A stretch of DNA of 64,000 nucleotides from Streptomyces flaveolus (GTDB lineage Bacteria; Actinomycetota; Actinomycetes; Streptomycetales; Streptomycetaceae): positions 101,658 through 165,657 of the forward strand of contig NZ_BMRV01000017.1 in NCBI RefSeq assembly GCF_014648815.1. The letters run 5' to 3'. The position numbers and the translations under genes were made by a program. This document shows, piece by piece, positions 1 to 9,385 of the stretch. The first letter of the stretch is position 1; each line of letters starts with the position of its first letter. Below the pieces are notes generated by a model that worked only from the letters and a program-made list of their open reading frames with translations, ran no database searches and was not told where the DNA came from.

Positions 1-572
1 GGATCAACGCGGCCGACGCCTTCACGGTCGCCCAGGTGGCCATCGGCCTGCTCCGCCAGCACCTGCCGGCCTCGGCCCGGGTGCACGGGGTGGTGACCCA
101 CGCCGGGGACGCCCCGAACGCCGTCCCCGAGCGGACCACGGGACGTTGGTACGTACGCGCCGAGACCCTCGCCGAGCTGGCCGGGCTGGAACCGCGCGTG
201 ATGAGGGCCTTCGAGGCGGGGGCCCTCGCCACCGGGTGCGAGCTGGAGATCGAGCCGGAGAGCAGACCGTACGCGGAGTTCCGCACCGACGAGACGGCGC
301 TCGGGCACTATCGGCTGAACGCCCTCGCGCTGGGGCGGGAGTTCGCGCCACCCGGCCAGGCCGCCCGGATGAACCGCGCCTCCACCGACATGGGCAACGT
401 CTCGCAGGTGGTTCCCGCCATCCACCCCTACATCGGCATCGGCTCGCTGCCCGCCACCAACCACCAGCGCGAGTTCGCCGCCTTCTGCGTCGGCGAACAA
501 GCCCGGCGGGCCCTGCTCGACGGCGCGGTCGCACTGGCCTGGACCGGCATCGACCGGGCCGCTCAGGCATGA
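1..572 (+). CDS. M20-family amidohydrolase/peptidase, 3' part only
   Basis: The gene runs in from before the window; the open frame is already in phase at base 3 (INAADAFTVAQ) and ends with TGA at 570-572. About 189 residues are visible. They resemble the C-terminal part of M20 metallo-amidohydrolases of the AbgB / PM20D2 type: a dimerisation (lid) domain followed by the end of the catalytic domain. The stretch GNVSQVVPAIHPYIGIG is a typical late catalytic-domain motif containing the metal-site histidine. Such enzymes hydrolyse N-acyl or dipeptide amide bonds in the cytoplasm. The substrate cannot be told from this part. The LysR gene 97 bp downstream may be its regulator (inference). Confidence 0.75.
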   Translation, partial: INAADAFTVAQVAIGLLRQHLPASARVHGVVTHAGDAPNAVPERTTGRWYVRAETLAELAGLEPRVMRAFEAGALATGCELEIEPESRPYAEFRTDETALGHYRLNALALGREFAPPGQAARMNRASTDMGNVSQVVPAIHPYIGIGSLPATNHQREFAAFCVGEQARRALLDGAVALAWTGIDRAAQA

Positions 573-669
573 CGGTACGGTCACGGCGTGCGACCGCCCG
601 AGCGCCGCCGGCCGCCGCCGCATAGGGTGCCGCGGACAGGACACGCAAGGCCAGGCGCAGGGGTCGTAC

Positions 670-1617
670 ATGACGTCACCGGTGGGTTTCACCCTCGTTC
701 AGCTCCGCTACTTCCTCGTCGCCGCGGAGTGCGGATCGATGACGGCGGCCGCGGCGGAGCTCACCATCGCGCAGTCCGCCGTGTCCGCCGCCGTGCACAA
801 CCTCGAACGCGACCTGCGGGTGGACCTGTTCATCCGCCGCAGGGGCCGAGGGCTCGTCCTGACACCGGCGGGGGAGCGGCTCCGGCACCAGGCCCGTGAG
901 CTGCTGGCCCGCGCACGCGAGGTGGAGGAGGAAGCCCGGGGCAGCGGGGGGACGCTGTCGGGGCCGGTGACCGTCGGATGCTTCGTCACGCTGGCGCCGT
1001 ACTACCTGCCCGCCCTGTTCAGCGAGTGCACCAGCCGCTACCCCGGCATCGAGATCGACGTGGTGGAGGCGGAGGCCGAGCAACTGCTCCAGGCGCTGTA
1101 CTCGGGTCGCGTCGACTTCGCCCTCACCTACGACCTCGGCCTGTTCGCGGACTCAGAGGTGCGCGGGGAGACGATCGCCCGCTTCCCGGCCCACGCCATC
1201 GTCGCGGCCGGACACCCGCTGGCCGGCCGGGGCACGGTGGAGCTGGCCGAACTGGCCGCCGAGCCCCTGGTGCTGCTCGACCTGCCCCACACCCGCGACT
1301 ACTTCCGCGCGCTGGTGGCGGGCACCGGTACCGCGCCCGACGTGCGCTACCGCACCCAGAGCTACGAGACCGTCCGCTCCATGGTGGCCAGAGGACTCGG
1401 GTACTCGGTGCTGAACCAGCGTCCGGCGACCGGGCAGACCTATGGAGGCGGTGAGGTCGTGGAACTGGAACTCACGGACGGACACCCACCGCTGGAACTC
1501 ACCCTGGCCACCGTGCGCGGGGTGACGCAGTCCGTGCGCGCCCGGGCCGTCATGGAGCTGCTGCGGGACATCGCGGCGGGACGCGGCGCGGTCCCTACAG
1601 ACCGGCGCAGCCCGTGA
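670..1617 (+). CDS. LysR-family transcriptional regulator
   Basis: 315 residues, the usual LysR length. The N-terminal winged helix-turn-helix (about residues 8-65) contains LRYFLVAAECGSMTAAAAEL and the recognition segment AQSAVSAAVHNLER; the effector-binding domain follows from about residue 95 (SGPVTVGCFVTLAPYYLP). It is a cytoplasmic DNA-binding regulator that senses a small molecule. It lies in the same direction behind the M20 peptidase gene and convergent with the TetR gene, overlapping it by 23 bp at the 3' ends. LysR genes usually control a neighbour, but no divergent target is visible here, so the target is unknown. Confidence 0.9.
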   Translation: MTSPVGFTLVQLRYFLVAAECGSMTAAAAELTIAQSAVSAAVHNLERDLRVDLFIRRRGRGLVLTPAGERLRHQARELLARAREVEEEARGSGGTLSGPVTVGCFVTLAPYYLPALFSECTSRYPGIEIDVVEAEAEQLLQALYSGRVDFALTYDLGLFADSEVRGETIARFPAHAIVAAGHPLAGRGTVELAELAAEPLVLLDLPHTRDYFRALVAGTGTAPDVRYRTQSYETVRSMVARGLGYSVLNQRPATGQTYGGGEVVELELTDGHPPLELTLATVRGVTQSVRARAVMELLRDIAAGRGAVPTDRRSP

Positions 1618-2221
1618 CCGCACGGGCGTGCGCCAGGACCAACTGACGGATCCGGTCCGGCCGCAGGGACACGTTGTGGCTGATGATGTGCAGGCCGTAC
1701 CCGTCCTCCAGCGCGACGAGACCGTGTGCGAGGTCCTGGGCGCTCGCGGCGAGGGTGAAGACGCCGGTCGCGGCGCCGACCTCCAGGACGGTCGTGTAGA
1801 GAGCGACCTCCCTGGCGAACAGCGAGGTCATCAGCTCCGCGTGGCCCGGACTGCGGCCGGCCCGCCGGTGCAGCTCGTACAGCAACCCGTGGACGGGATC
1901 GTCCACCCCGCCGGGCAGACCGCTGCCGAGCAGCGCCCGCAGCCGTGCCACCGGATCCCCCGCGGGCGCCTCGTCGCAGGCCCGCTGCCGTGACGCCAGG
2001 AAACTCTCGACCGCTCCCCGGTGCACCTCCAGGACGAGGTCGTCGAGCGCCGGGTAGTAGTACAGCACCGAGCCCTGGGAGACCCCGGCCGCGTCCGCGA
2101 TGTCCTTGATGCGCAGGCCCTCCAGCCCGCGCTGCGCGATGGCGCGCCCCGCCGCGGAGACGAGGGCCTCCCTGCGTGCCGTCTGGTTGCGTGGTCTGCC
2201 GGCTTTCCCCATGGTGGTCAA
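1595..2221 (-). CDS. TetR-family transcriptional regulator
   Basis: 208 residues. The N-terminal TetR helix-turn-helix is clear (RREALVSAAGRAIAQRGLEG, then IKDIADAAGVSQGSVLYYY, residues about 15-55); the C-terminal half resembles the BetI-like (TetR_C_6) ligand-binding class. It is transcribed divergently from the aldehyde dehydrogenase / aminotransferase / permease genes, with a 231 bp gap that holds a likely promoter and an imperfect palindrome (2292-2309). The simplest reading is a repressor of that operon, relieved by its amine, aldehyde or amino-acid substrate. Its last 23 bp overlap the LysR gene 3' end. Confidence 0.9.
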   Translation of the reverse strand: MTTMGKAGRPRNQTARREALVSAAGRAIAQRGLEGLRIKDIADAAGVSQGSVLYYYPALDDLVLEVHRGAVESFLASRQRACDEAPAGDPVARLRALLGSGLPGGVDDPVHGLLYELHRRAGRSPGHAELMTSLFAREVALYTTVLEVGAATGVFTLAASAQDLAHGLVALEDGYGLHIISHNVSLRPDRIRQLVLAHARAVTGCAGL

Positions 2222-2269
2222 TTCTCTGACACCCGTACCAGGTTTCGCAACAAGGTGTCGTCAGGGGCA

Positions 2270-2298
2270 TTGACGACCGGTTCGCCAATTGTTTGAAT
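2270..2298 (+). promoter_or_regulatory. Probable promoter of the aldehyde dehydrogenase operon
   Basis: TTGACG at 2270-2275 and TTGAAT at 2293-2298 are separated by 17 bp, a good match to the housekeeping sigma-factor promoter. Transcription would start near 2305, leaving a leader of about 145 nt before the ATG at 2453. Confidence 0.5.
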
Positions 2299-2309
2299 CT
2301 CGACTCAAA
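2292..2309. promoter_or_regulatory. Candidate TetR operator over the -10 box
   Basis: TTTGAATCTCGACTCAAA is an 18 bp imperfect palindrome with seven of nine base pairs symmetric (TTTGA, then TC, mirrored by GA and TCAAA). It covers the -10 hexamer of the promoter at 2270-2298, where a bound repressor would block polymerase. Assignment to the divergent TetR gene is inference from position. Confidence 0.45.
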
Positions 2310-2452
2310 GAAAGCGACGGGCACTCGTCATCGAGCCGCCCCGCTCCCCGGCCGCGCCCACCCGTCCCGGCCGGCGCTTCTCGGACGACCCGCACGAGAT
2401 CCGCACGAACATCGCGTTCGCCCCCTCCCACGACGCAATCGAAGGCCACAGC

Positions 2453-3925
2453 ATGACGACGCACTCGTACTGGCGGCAGCGCGCCGCCGACCTCGCGCCA
2501 CGCACACGCCTGTTCATCGACGGAGCGTGGGCCGACCCGGGCGACGACCGGTGGTTCCCGACAGTGAACCCGGCGACCGGCAAGACCACCGCCCAGGTGG
2601 CGGCCGGCTCGGCCGCCGACGTCGACCGGGCCGTCACCGCGGCCCGCACCTCCTTCGAGGACGGCCGCTGGTCGCGCACGGCCCCCGCGGAACGCAAGCG
2701 GGTCCTCCTCGCCCTGGCCCGCCTCATCGAGGAGAACGGCGAGGAGCTCGCGCTCTGCGACACCCTCGACATGGGCAAGCCCATCGCGGAGTCCCACGGC
2801 ACCGACGTGCCCGGCGCCGCCGGCGTCTTCGCCTGGTACGCCGAGGCCGTCGACAAGCTCTACGACGAGGTCGCCCCCGCACCGCCCGGCAACCTCGCCC
2901 TGGTGCGCCGCGCGCCGCTGGGCGTGGTCGGCGCCGTCGTGCCCTGGAACTTCCCCCTGGACATCGCCAGTTGGAAGCTGGCGCCCGCCCTCGCGGCCGG
3001 CAACAGCGTCGTGCTGAAGCCGGCCGAGCAGTCACCGCTGTCGGCGCTGCTGCTGGCCGAACTCGCCGCCCGGGCCGGCCTTCCCGACGGCGTGCTCAAC
3101 GTCGTCCCCGGCCCGGGCGACACCACCGGCCGCGCCCTCGGTCTGCACGGTGACGTCGACAGTCTCGTCTTCACCGGCTCCACGGCCGTCGCCAAGCGGT
3201 TCCTCGCCTACTCGGCCGAGTCGAACATGAAACAGGTCTGGCCCGAGGCCGGCGGCAAGAGCCCCAACGTGGTCTTCGCCGACGCCGACCTGGAGGCCGC
3301 CGCCGAGCGCGCCGCCTGGGGCTTCGCCTACAACGCCGGACAGGTGTGCTCCGCCAACACCCGACTGCTGGTCGACGCGTCCGTCGCCGACGAGTTCACC
3401 GCCAGGGTCGCCGAACAGGCCCGCACCTGGCTGCCGGGCGACCCGCTCGACCCCGCGACCCGCCTCGGACCACTCGTCGACGAGGCCCAGGTGGAACGAG
3501 TCCTGGCCGCCCTCGACCGGTCCGGCGGAAACATCGTCTGCGGCGGCACCCGCCCCGCCCGGGACGGCGCCTATCTCGACCCCACCCTCGTCACCGGCCT
3601 CGCACCCGGCGACCCGCTCGTGCGCGAGGAACTGTTCGCCCCCGTCCTGACGGTGCTGCCCTTCCACGACGAGGCCGAGGCCGTCCGCCTCGCCAATGAC
3701 TCCGCCTACGGCCTGGCCGCCTCCGTGTGGACCCGCGACCTGAGCCGCGCCCACCGCGTCGCCGACGCACTCCGGGCGGGCACCGTCTCCGTCAACACCG
3801 TGGACGCGCTCAGCCCGTTCACGCCCTTCGGCGGATTCAAGCAGTCCGGCCACGGCCGGGACCTCTCCCTGCACTCCTTCGACAAGTACACCGGCCTGAA
3901 GACGACCTGGATCGCCTACGGCTGA
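2453..3925 (+). CDS. NAD(P)-dependent aldehyde dehydrogenase
   Basis: 490 residues, normal for the ALDH superfamily. It oxidises an aldehyde to the acid with NAD(P)+ in the cytoplasm. Visible signatures are the cofactor-site VVPWNFPL segment, the general-base Glu265 in EAGGKSPN, and the nucleophile Cys299 in GQVCSAN. It resembles the betaine-aldehyde / gamma-glutamyl-gamma-aminobutyraldehyde (PuuC-like) branch. It is the first gene of a three-gene run with a class III aminotransferase and an APC permease; together they suggest import of an amine or omega-amino acid, transamination to an aldehyde, then oxidation by this enzyme. The exact substrate (putrescine, GABA or beta-alanine type) cannot be fixed. 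The start is ATG with GAAGG upstream. Confidence 0.9.
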   Translation: MTTHSYWRQRAADLAPRTRLFIDGAWADPGDDRWFPTVNPATGKTTAQVAAGSAADVDRAVTAARTSFEDGRWSRTAPAERKRVLLALARLIEENGEELALCDTLDMGKPIAESHGTDVPGAAGVFAWYAEAVDKLYDEVAPAPPGNLALVRRAPLGVVGAVVPWNFPLDIASWKLAPALAAGNSVVLKPAEQSPLSALLLAELAARAGLPDGVLNVVPGPGDTTGRALGLHGDVDSLVFTGSTAVAKRFLAYSAESNMKQVWPEAGGKSPNVVFADADLEAAAERAAWGFAYNAGQVCSANTRLLVDASVADEFTARVAEQARTWLPGDPLDPATRLGPLVDEAQVERVLAALDRSGGNIVCGGTRPARDGAYLDPTLVTGLAPGDPLVREELFAPVLTVLPFHDEAEAVRLANDSAYGLAASVWTRDLSRAHRVADALRAGTVSVNTVDALSPFTPFGGFKQSGHGRDLSLHSFDKYTGLKTTWIAYG

Positions 3926-3988
3926 CACGCCGGCGAGCGGCACCCCTCCCGGCACAGCACCCGCCACCGAGCTAAGGACGCCTCACCC

Positions 3989-5341
3989 ATGACCCTGGAC
4001 ACCGCGGACCTCACCCGTCTGGACCGGCAGCACATCATCCACCCCTACCTGCCGGGCAGCGCCACCGAGCGCGTCGTCATGACGGAGGGATCGGGCTGCC
4101 GCCTCACCGACTCCGAGGGCCGGAGCTACCTCGACGCCACCGGCGGCCTGTGGCTGGCCCAGGTCGGACACGGCCGCGCGGACCTGGCCGACGTCGCCCA
4201 TCGGCAGATGGGGAAGCTGGAGTACTTCACCAGCTTCTGGGAGTTCTCCAACGACCGCGCCATCGCCCTGGCGTCGCGGCTCGCCTCCCTCGCACCCGAC
4301 CCCCTCAACCACGTCTACTTCACCTCGGGCGGCTCCGAGGGCAACGAGGCGGCCATCAAGATGGCCCGCTACTACCACCACCGACGCGGCGAGAGCAGCC
4401 GGACCTGGATCCTGGCGCGCAGCAAGGCCTACCACGGCATCGGCTACGGCGGCGGCTCCGCCACCGGCTTCCCCCTGTACCACGAGGGCTTCGCCCCGAT
4501 GATGCCGCACGTCTCCCACCTCACCCCGCCGTGGCCGTACCGCACCGAGCTGTACGACGGCCAGGACCCGACCGACTTCCTCGTCCACGAGCTGGAGGAG
4601 CGGATCGCGGAGATCGGTCCCGAGAACATCGCCGCGATGATCGGCGAGCCCATCATGGGTGTCGGCGGCATGCTCGTGCCGCCCGCCGACTACTGGCCGC
4701 GGGTGCGAGAGGTCCTCGACCGGCACGGCATCCTGCTGATCTTCGACGAGGTCGTCACCGCCTACGGCCGCGTGGGGGAGTGGTTCGCCGCCCAGTACTT
4801 CGGTGTCACGCCCGACATCATCGTCACCGCGAAGGGCATCACCTCCGGCTACGTGCCGCTCGGCGCCCTCCTGGTGGGCGACCACGTCGCCGAGGTCCTC
4901 CTGCGCGAGCACGGCTTCCCCATGGGCTACACCTACAACGGCCACCCCGTCGCCACCGCGGTCGCCGCCGCCAACCTCGACATCATCGAGAAGGAGGGCC
5001 TGCTCGCCCGCGCCACCAGCCTCGGCTCCTTCCTCCACTCCGAGCTGGAGGCGCAACTGGGCGATCTGCCGGTCGTCGGCGAGATCCGCTCCGTCGGCAT
5101 GATGCTCGCCGTCGAACTCGTCCAGGACCGCGCCACCCGCACCCCCCTGCCCCTGCGCCCCGACCGGATGCCGCACGACGTCATCCGCCGGGAGACGGGC
5201 GTGATCGTGCGCGACTCCGCCCACAGCCTGGTGCTGTCCCCGCCGCTCGTCATGACCGAGGCCGAGGCCAAGGAGGCGGCCTCCGCCCTGCGCGGCGTCC
5301 TTGAGCGCACCGATCCCACCGGTGGGATCCGCGCCCTGTGA
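3989..5341 (+). CDS. Class III aminotransferase (omega-amino acid/amine:pyruvate type)
   Basis: 450 residues, the usual size for PLP-dependent class III aminotransferases. The PLP phosphate-binding segment FTSGGSEGNEAA, the IFDEVVTAYGR motif and the PLP lysine Lys282 in TAKGITSGYVPLGA are all present. It resembles the omega-aminotransferase / putrescine- or beta-alanine-pyruvate group, which moves a terminal amino group to pyruvate and leaves an aldehyde. It lies 63 bp behind the aldehyde dehydrogenase gene, which would consume that aldehyde, and before the permease. AAGGA lies before the ATG. The TetR regulator upstream probably controls the run. Confidence 0.9.
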   Translation: MTLDTADLTRLDRQHIIHPYLPGSATERVVMTEGSGCRLTDSEGRSYLDATGGLWLAQVGHGRADLADVAHRQMGKLEYFTSFWEFSNDRAIALASRLASLAPDPLNHVYFTSGGSEGNEAAIKMARYYHHRRGESSRTWILARSKAYHGIGYGGGSATGFPLYHEGFAPMMPHVSHLTPPWPYRTELYDGQDPTDFLVHELEERIAEIGPENIAAMIGEPIMGVGGMLVPPADYWPRVREVLDRHGILLIFDEVVTAYGRVGEWFAAQYFGVTPDIIVTAKGITSGYVPLGALLVGDHVAEVLLREHGFPMGYTYNGHPVATAVAAANLDIIEKEGLLARATSLGSFLHSELEAQLGDLPVVGEIRSVGMMLAVELVQDRATRTPLPLRPDRMPHDVIRRETGVIVRDSAHSLVLSPPLVMTEAEAKEAASALRGVLERTDPTGGIRAL

Positions 5342-5470
5342 CACCGCCGGGAGGCCCGGCACCCCATCGGGCCTCCCGGCGCCCGGCAGCACCCGACACG
5401 GACCCCACGCCGTCCCCGCGTCCACACGCGCCCTTCCCGCGGTCCCCTCTCCCCGTCCAAGGAACTGCCC

Positions 5471-6973
5471 GTGTCCTTCCACCTCCCGTCCACCGAATCG
5501 CGTGCGCCCGGGGCCACGAGCGCCCTGCAACGCAGCCTGAAGCGCTTCGACATCACCGCGATGGCCGTCGCCGCGGTCATCTCCTTCGACACCGTCGGGC
5601 AGATCGCCACCGGCGGCGGCGAGGCCGCCACCTGGACCGCGGTCATCGCCCTGTTCTTCCTCGTCCCCTACGCCCTGCTGTTCGCGGAGACCGGCGCCGC
5701 GTTCCCGCAGGAGGGCGGCCCCTACGTGTGGGTCAAGCTCGCCTTCGGCCGTTCGGCGGCAGCCCTCACCACCCTGTTCTACTGGGTCACCAACCCCATC
5801 TGGCTGGGTGGCTCCCTGGTCTTCCTCGCCGCCGAGACCTGGGACGGCTTCGTCTTCCCCCTGGGCTCCGGCACGTTCGCCGACTACACGTTCAAGCTGC
5901 TGTTCGTGTGGGTCGCGATCCTCACGGCCGTCGTCTCCCTGCGCCGGGGAAAGTGGATCACCACGGCCGGCGCCGCGGTGAAGGTCCTCGCCCTCGCCCT
6001 GTTCACCGTGACGGCCGTGCTCTACGGGATCGAGCACGGCTTCCAAGGACTCACCGACGCAAGCTTCACCCCCACGACCGCCGGGTTCCTCGCCCTCGTA
6101 CCGATCCTGCTCTTCGCCTACGTCGGCTTCGAGGCCCCCAACGCCGCCGGCGAGGAGATGCACGACCCGCAGCGCGACGTGCCCGCCGCCCTCGGACGGT
6201 CAGCGACGATCGCCGCCTGCTGCTACCTGCTCCCCGTCCTGGCCCTGCTGGCCGTCGTACCCGCCCACCAGGTGACCGGCATCGGCGGCTTCATGGAGGG
6301 CGCCCGTCTCGTCTTCGGCGTCTACGGCGGCGCCTCCGGCTTCCTGCTGACCCTCACCGCCGTCATGTTCGTCTTCGCCCTCCTCACCCAGGGCAGCGCC
6401 TGGATGATCGTCAGCGACCGCATGCAGGCCATGGCCGCCGCCGACGGAGGCTTCTTCGCCCGTTCGCTCGGCGCCTTCCACCCCCGGCTCGGTACGCCGG
6501 TGCGCACCAATCTCCTCTCCGGAGCGGTGGCCACGCTGTTCATGCTCGCCGCCATGCAACTCGTGGACGGCGACGCGGGCGCCGTGTTCGCCGTGGTGCT
6601 GACCGTGGCGGTCACCACGCTGCTGCTGTCCTACCTCGTGGTCGTCCCCGCGCTCGTCGTCCTCCGCCTCCGCAGGCCCGACACCCCGAGGCCCTACCGG
6701 GTCCCGTTCGGCGACCGCGGATTCCTGACGTGCGCCGTGCTGGTCTACGCCTGGATCCTGGTCGGTTCCTGGTCGGCGCTCTTCCCCGGGGTCCTGGAGG
6801 GGCTCTTCGGCATCGACTACGTCTTCAGCGACGTCTGGGGCGTCTCCCGGGCCTCGTTCGAGGCGTTCACGCTCGGAACCGTCGCCGTGCTGCTGCTCGT
6901 CGGAGCCGCCGGCGTGACCGCGGCCCGTCGCACGGGCGCCCGGCCGGCCGTCGCCGGCCGGCCGGGTACCTAG
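5471..6973 (+). CDS. APC-superfamily amino acid/amine permease
   Basis: 500 residues with about twelve hydrophobic segments, starting with the conserved SLKRFDITAMAVAAVISFDT region. It is an inner-membrane secondary transporter of the amino acid-polyamine-organocation superfamily. The start is GTG with AAGGAA seven bases upstream. As third gene behind the aldehyde dehydrogenase and aminotransferase it most likely imports their substrate (an amine or omega-amino acid). The gene ends 22 bp from the convergent glpK, and a strong GC hairpin lies in its last codons. The specific substrate is inference. Confidence 0.88.
   Translation: MSFHLPSTESRAPGATSALQRSLKRFDITAMAVAAVISFDTVGQIATGGGEAATWTAVIALFFLVPYALLFAETGAAFPQEGGPYVWVKLAFGRSAAALTTLFYWVTNPIWLGGSLVFLAAETWDGFVFPLGSGTFADYTFKLLFVWVAILTAVVSLRRGKWITTAGAAVKVLALALFTVTAVLYGIEHGFQGLTDASFTPTTAGFLALVPILLFAYVGFEAPNAAGEEMHDPQRDVPAALGRSATIAACCYLLPVLALLAVVPAHQVTGIGGFMEGARLVFGVYGGASGFLLTLTAVMFVFALLTQGSAWMIVSDRMQAMAAADGGFFARSLGAFHPRLGTPVRTNLLSGAVATLFMLAAMQLVDGDAGAVFAVVLTVAVTTLLLSYLVVVPALVVLRLRRPDTPRPYRVPFGDRGFLTCAVLVYAWILVGSWSALFPGVLEGLFGIDYVFSDVWGVSRASFEAFTLGTVAVLLLVGAAGVTAARRTGARPAVAGRPGT
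6940..6961. terminator. Hairpin at the permease / glpK convergent junction
   Basis: CCGGCCGGC (6940-6948) and GCCGGCCGG (6953-6961) form a perfect 9 bp stem with a four-base loop, inside the last codons of the permease gene. There is no U-run; streptomycete terminators often lack one. It could stop transcription from both sides, but it also codes for protein, so confidence is low. Confidence 0.35.
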
Positions 6974-6995
6974 GCCCGTCCGGGCCGTCGCGTCC

Positions 6996-8513
6996 TCAGG
7001 GGATCTTCACCCAGTCGAGTGTGCGTTCCACCGCCTGCTTCCAGCCGGCGTAGCCCTCCGCACGCTGCTCGTCGGTCCACCGGGGCTCCCAGCGCTTGGA
7101 CTCGTGCCAGTGCGTGCGCAGTTCGTCGGTGTCCCGCCAGAATCCCGTGGCCAGCCCCGCCGCGTAGGCGGCGCCCAGCGCGGTGGTCTCGGCGACGACG
7201 GGACGGCTGACCGGGACGCCGAGGACGTCGGACTGGATCTGCATGCAGAGGTCGTTGGCGGTGACACCGCCGTCGACCTTGAGCACGTCGAGATGGACCC
7301 CGGAGTCCTGCTCCATGGCCTCCACGACGTCGCGGCTCTGGTAGCAGATGGCTTCCAGGGTGGCCCGGGCCAGGTGCGCGTTGTCGTTGTACCGGGCGAG
7401 GCCGACGATCGCCCCACGGGCGTCGGAGCGCCAGTACGGTGCGAAGAGGCCGGAGAAGGCGGGGACGAAGTACATGCCGCCGTTGTCGTCGACGGTGCGG
7501 GCGAGGTCCTCGCTCTCGGCGGCGGTCTTGATGATCTTCATCTGGTCGCGCAGCCACTGCACGGCGGAGCCGGTCACCGCGATGGAGCCCTCGAGCGCGT
7601 ACACGACGGGGTCGTCACCGAATCGGTAGGCCACCGTGGTCAGCAGACCGTGCTGGGAGCGGACCAGTTCCGTCCCGGTGTTGAGGACCAGGAAGTTGCC
7701 GGTGCCGTAGGTGTTCTTGGCCTCGCCGGGGCGGAAGCACACCTGCCCGACCGTGGCCGCCTGCTGGTCACCGAGGACCCCGCCGATCGGGAGGGGAGCG
7801 CGCAGCGGCCGGGTCGTCCGGGTCACCCCGTACGCCTCGGGGTGCGACGATGCGTTGATGGCCGGCAGCATCGCCCGCGGGATGTCGAAGAAGCCCAGCA
7901 GCTCGTCGTCCCAGTCGAGCGTCTCCAGGTTCATCAGCATGGTGCGGCTGGCGTTCGTCACGTCGGTGGCGTGGATGCCGCCGTCGGGTCCGCCCGTCAG
8001 GTTCCACAGGACCCACGCGTCGGTGTTGCCGAAGAGCGCGTGGCCCCGTTCCGCCGCTTCGCGTACTCCGTCGACGTTCTCCAGGATCCACTGGATCTTG
8101 CCGCCGGAGAAGTACGTCGCCGGGGGCAGGCCGGCCTTGCGCCGGATGACGTCGCCCTTGCCCGAGCGTTCCAGGTTCGCCGCGATCGCGTCGGTGCGCG
8201 TGTCCTGCCACACGATGGCGTTGTAATAGGGGCGGCCGTTGCGGGGATCCCAGACCACCGTGGTCTCACGCTGATTGGTGATGCCGATCGCCTGGAGGTC
8301 GGTCGCCGAGAGCCCGCCGTAGCGGAGGGCGTTCTGCATCACCGAGTTGGTGCGCTCCCAGATCTCCACCGGGTCGTGCTCCACCCACCCGGAACGCGGG
8401 AGGATCTGCGCGTGCTCCAGTTGGTGCTTCGCCACCTCGTTGCCGCCGTGGTCGAAGATCATGAATCGGGTGCTGGTGGTCCCCTGGTCCACCGCGCCGA
8501 TGAAGTCCGCCAT
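6996..8513 (-). CDS. glpK: Glycerol kinase
   Basis: 505 residues, close to Escherichia coli GlpK. It phosphorylates glycerol with ATP to sn-glycerol 3-phosphate in the cytoplasm. FGGY-kinase signatures are clear: DQGTTSTRF at the N-terminus, TNQRETTVVWD, the TYGTGNFLVLNTG phosphate region and GGVTANDLCMQIQSD near the C-terminus. The ATG at 8513 follows GGAGAGG; an apparent longer reading upstream belongs to the glpF gene region and is not used. It is 26 bp behind glpF and surely co-transcribed. No glpD or GlpR-type regulator is adjacent, so this may be a second glycerol system of the genome. Confidence 0.95.
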   Translation of the reverse strand: MADFIGAVDQGTTSTRFMIFDHGGNEVAKHQLEHAQILPRSGWVEHDPVEIWERTNSVMQNALRYGGLSATDLQAIGITNQRETTVVWDPRNGRPYYNAIVWQDTRTDAIAANLERSGKGDVIRRKAGLPPATYFSGGKIQWILENVDGVREAAERGHALFGNTDAWVLWNLTGGPDGGIHATDVTNASRTMLMNLETLDWDDELLGFFDIPRAMLPAINASSHPEAYGVTRTTRPLRAPLPIGGVLGDQQAATVGQVCFRPGEAKNTYGTGNFLVLNTGTELVRSQHGLLTTVAYRFGDDPVVYALEGSIAVTGSAVQWLRDQMKIIKTAAESEDLARTVDDNGGMYFVPAFSGLFAPYWRSDARGAIVGLARYNDNAHLARATLEAICYQSRDVVEAMEQDSGVHLDVLKVDGGVTANDLCMQIQSDVLGVPVSRPVVAETTALGAAYAAGLATGFWRDTDELRTHWHESKRWEPRWTDEQRAEGYAGWKQAVERTLDWVKIP

Positions 8514-8539
8514 GATGCCTGCCTCTCCAGCCGGTGTGG

Positions 8540-9385
8540 TCAGTCCGCGGATGCCGGGACGCGTCCCGGGGGCTCGGGTGCGGCGGTGGGCAGGAAGCGG
8601 CCGATGAACGCCTTGTACAGACCCGCGCCGAGCACGCCACCGATCAGCGGCGCGACGATCGGCACCCAGAAGTAGAAGTTCCCGTACTGATCCCGCCACG
8701 CTCCGCCGTACCCGGTGATGAAGCTGGCCAGCCGGGGACCGAAGTCGCGGGCCGGGTTGATGGCGTAGCCCGCGTTCGTGCCGAAGGCCATGCCGATCGC
8801 GACCACGACCAGGCCGATGATGAAGGGGGCCAGGTTCGCGCCCGGCGGATTGTTCAGCAGGTCGGTGAGCGCCATGATCAGCAGCAGCAGGATGGCGGTG
8901 CCGATGACCTGGTCGCGAAAGGCGCCCCACTCGTGGACCGGGAGAGCGGTGTTCCCGTTGGCGGGCAGCGTGGAGAACACGAACTGCGTCTTGAGGGTGT
9001 GGCCGGGGTCGGCCTTCGCCAGGGCTTCGGTGTAGTTCCAGCGGACCAGCAGAGCGGCCACGAAGGCGCCGGCCGTCTGGGCCAGCACGTAGGGCACCAC
9101 CTTGCGCCACGAGAACCCCTTGAACACGGCGAGGGCGACGGTCACCGCGGGGTTGAGATGGGCGCCGCTGAGCCGCGCCGCCACGTAGACGCCCAGCGTG
9201 ACGGCAAGACCCCACGCCCAGGAGATGCTGTCGTGGTTCCCGAGGCCGCCTTCCGGGTCCGTGAGGGCTCCGCCCGCGACCACCTGGGCGACCACGCCGC
9301 AGCCGAAGAGAATGAGGATCATCGTGCCGGCGAATTCAGCCGACACTTCACCGATCAATGAGGACCGTTTGTTCCGCTCAGCCAT
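8540..9385 (-). CDS. glpF: Glycerol uptake facilitator (MIP/aquaglyceroporin)
   Basis: 281 residues with six transmembrane segments and both NPA half-helices: SGAHLNPAVT (first) and GYAINPARDFGPR (second). The Asp after the second NPAR is typical of glycerol-conducting rather than water-only channels. It lets glycerol diffuse through the cytoplasmic membrane, where the downstream GlpK traps it as the phosphate. First gene of the glpF-glpK pair. The C-terminal tail after the last helix is short and proline-rich. Confidence 0.93.
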   Translation of the reverse strand: MAERNKRSSLIGEVSAEFAGTMILILFGCGVVAQVVAGGALTDPEGGLGNHDSISWAWGLAVTLGVYVAARLSGAHLNPAVTVALAVFKGFSWRKVVPYVLAQTAGAFVAALLVRWNYTEALAKADPGHTLKTQFVFSTLPANGNTALPVHEWGAFRDQVIGTAILLLLIMALTDLLNNPPGANLAPFIIGLVVVAIGMAFGTNAGYAINPARDFGPRLASFITGYGGAWRDQYGNFYFWVPIVAPLIGGVLGAGLYKAFIGRFLPTAAPEPPGRVPASAD

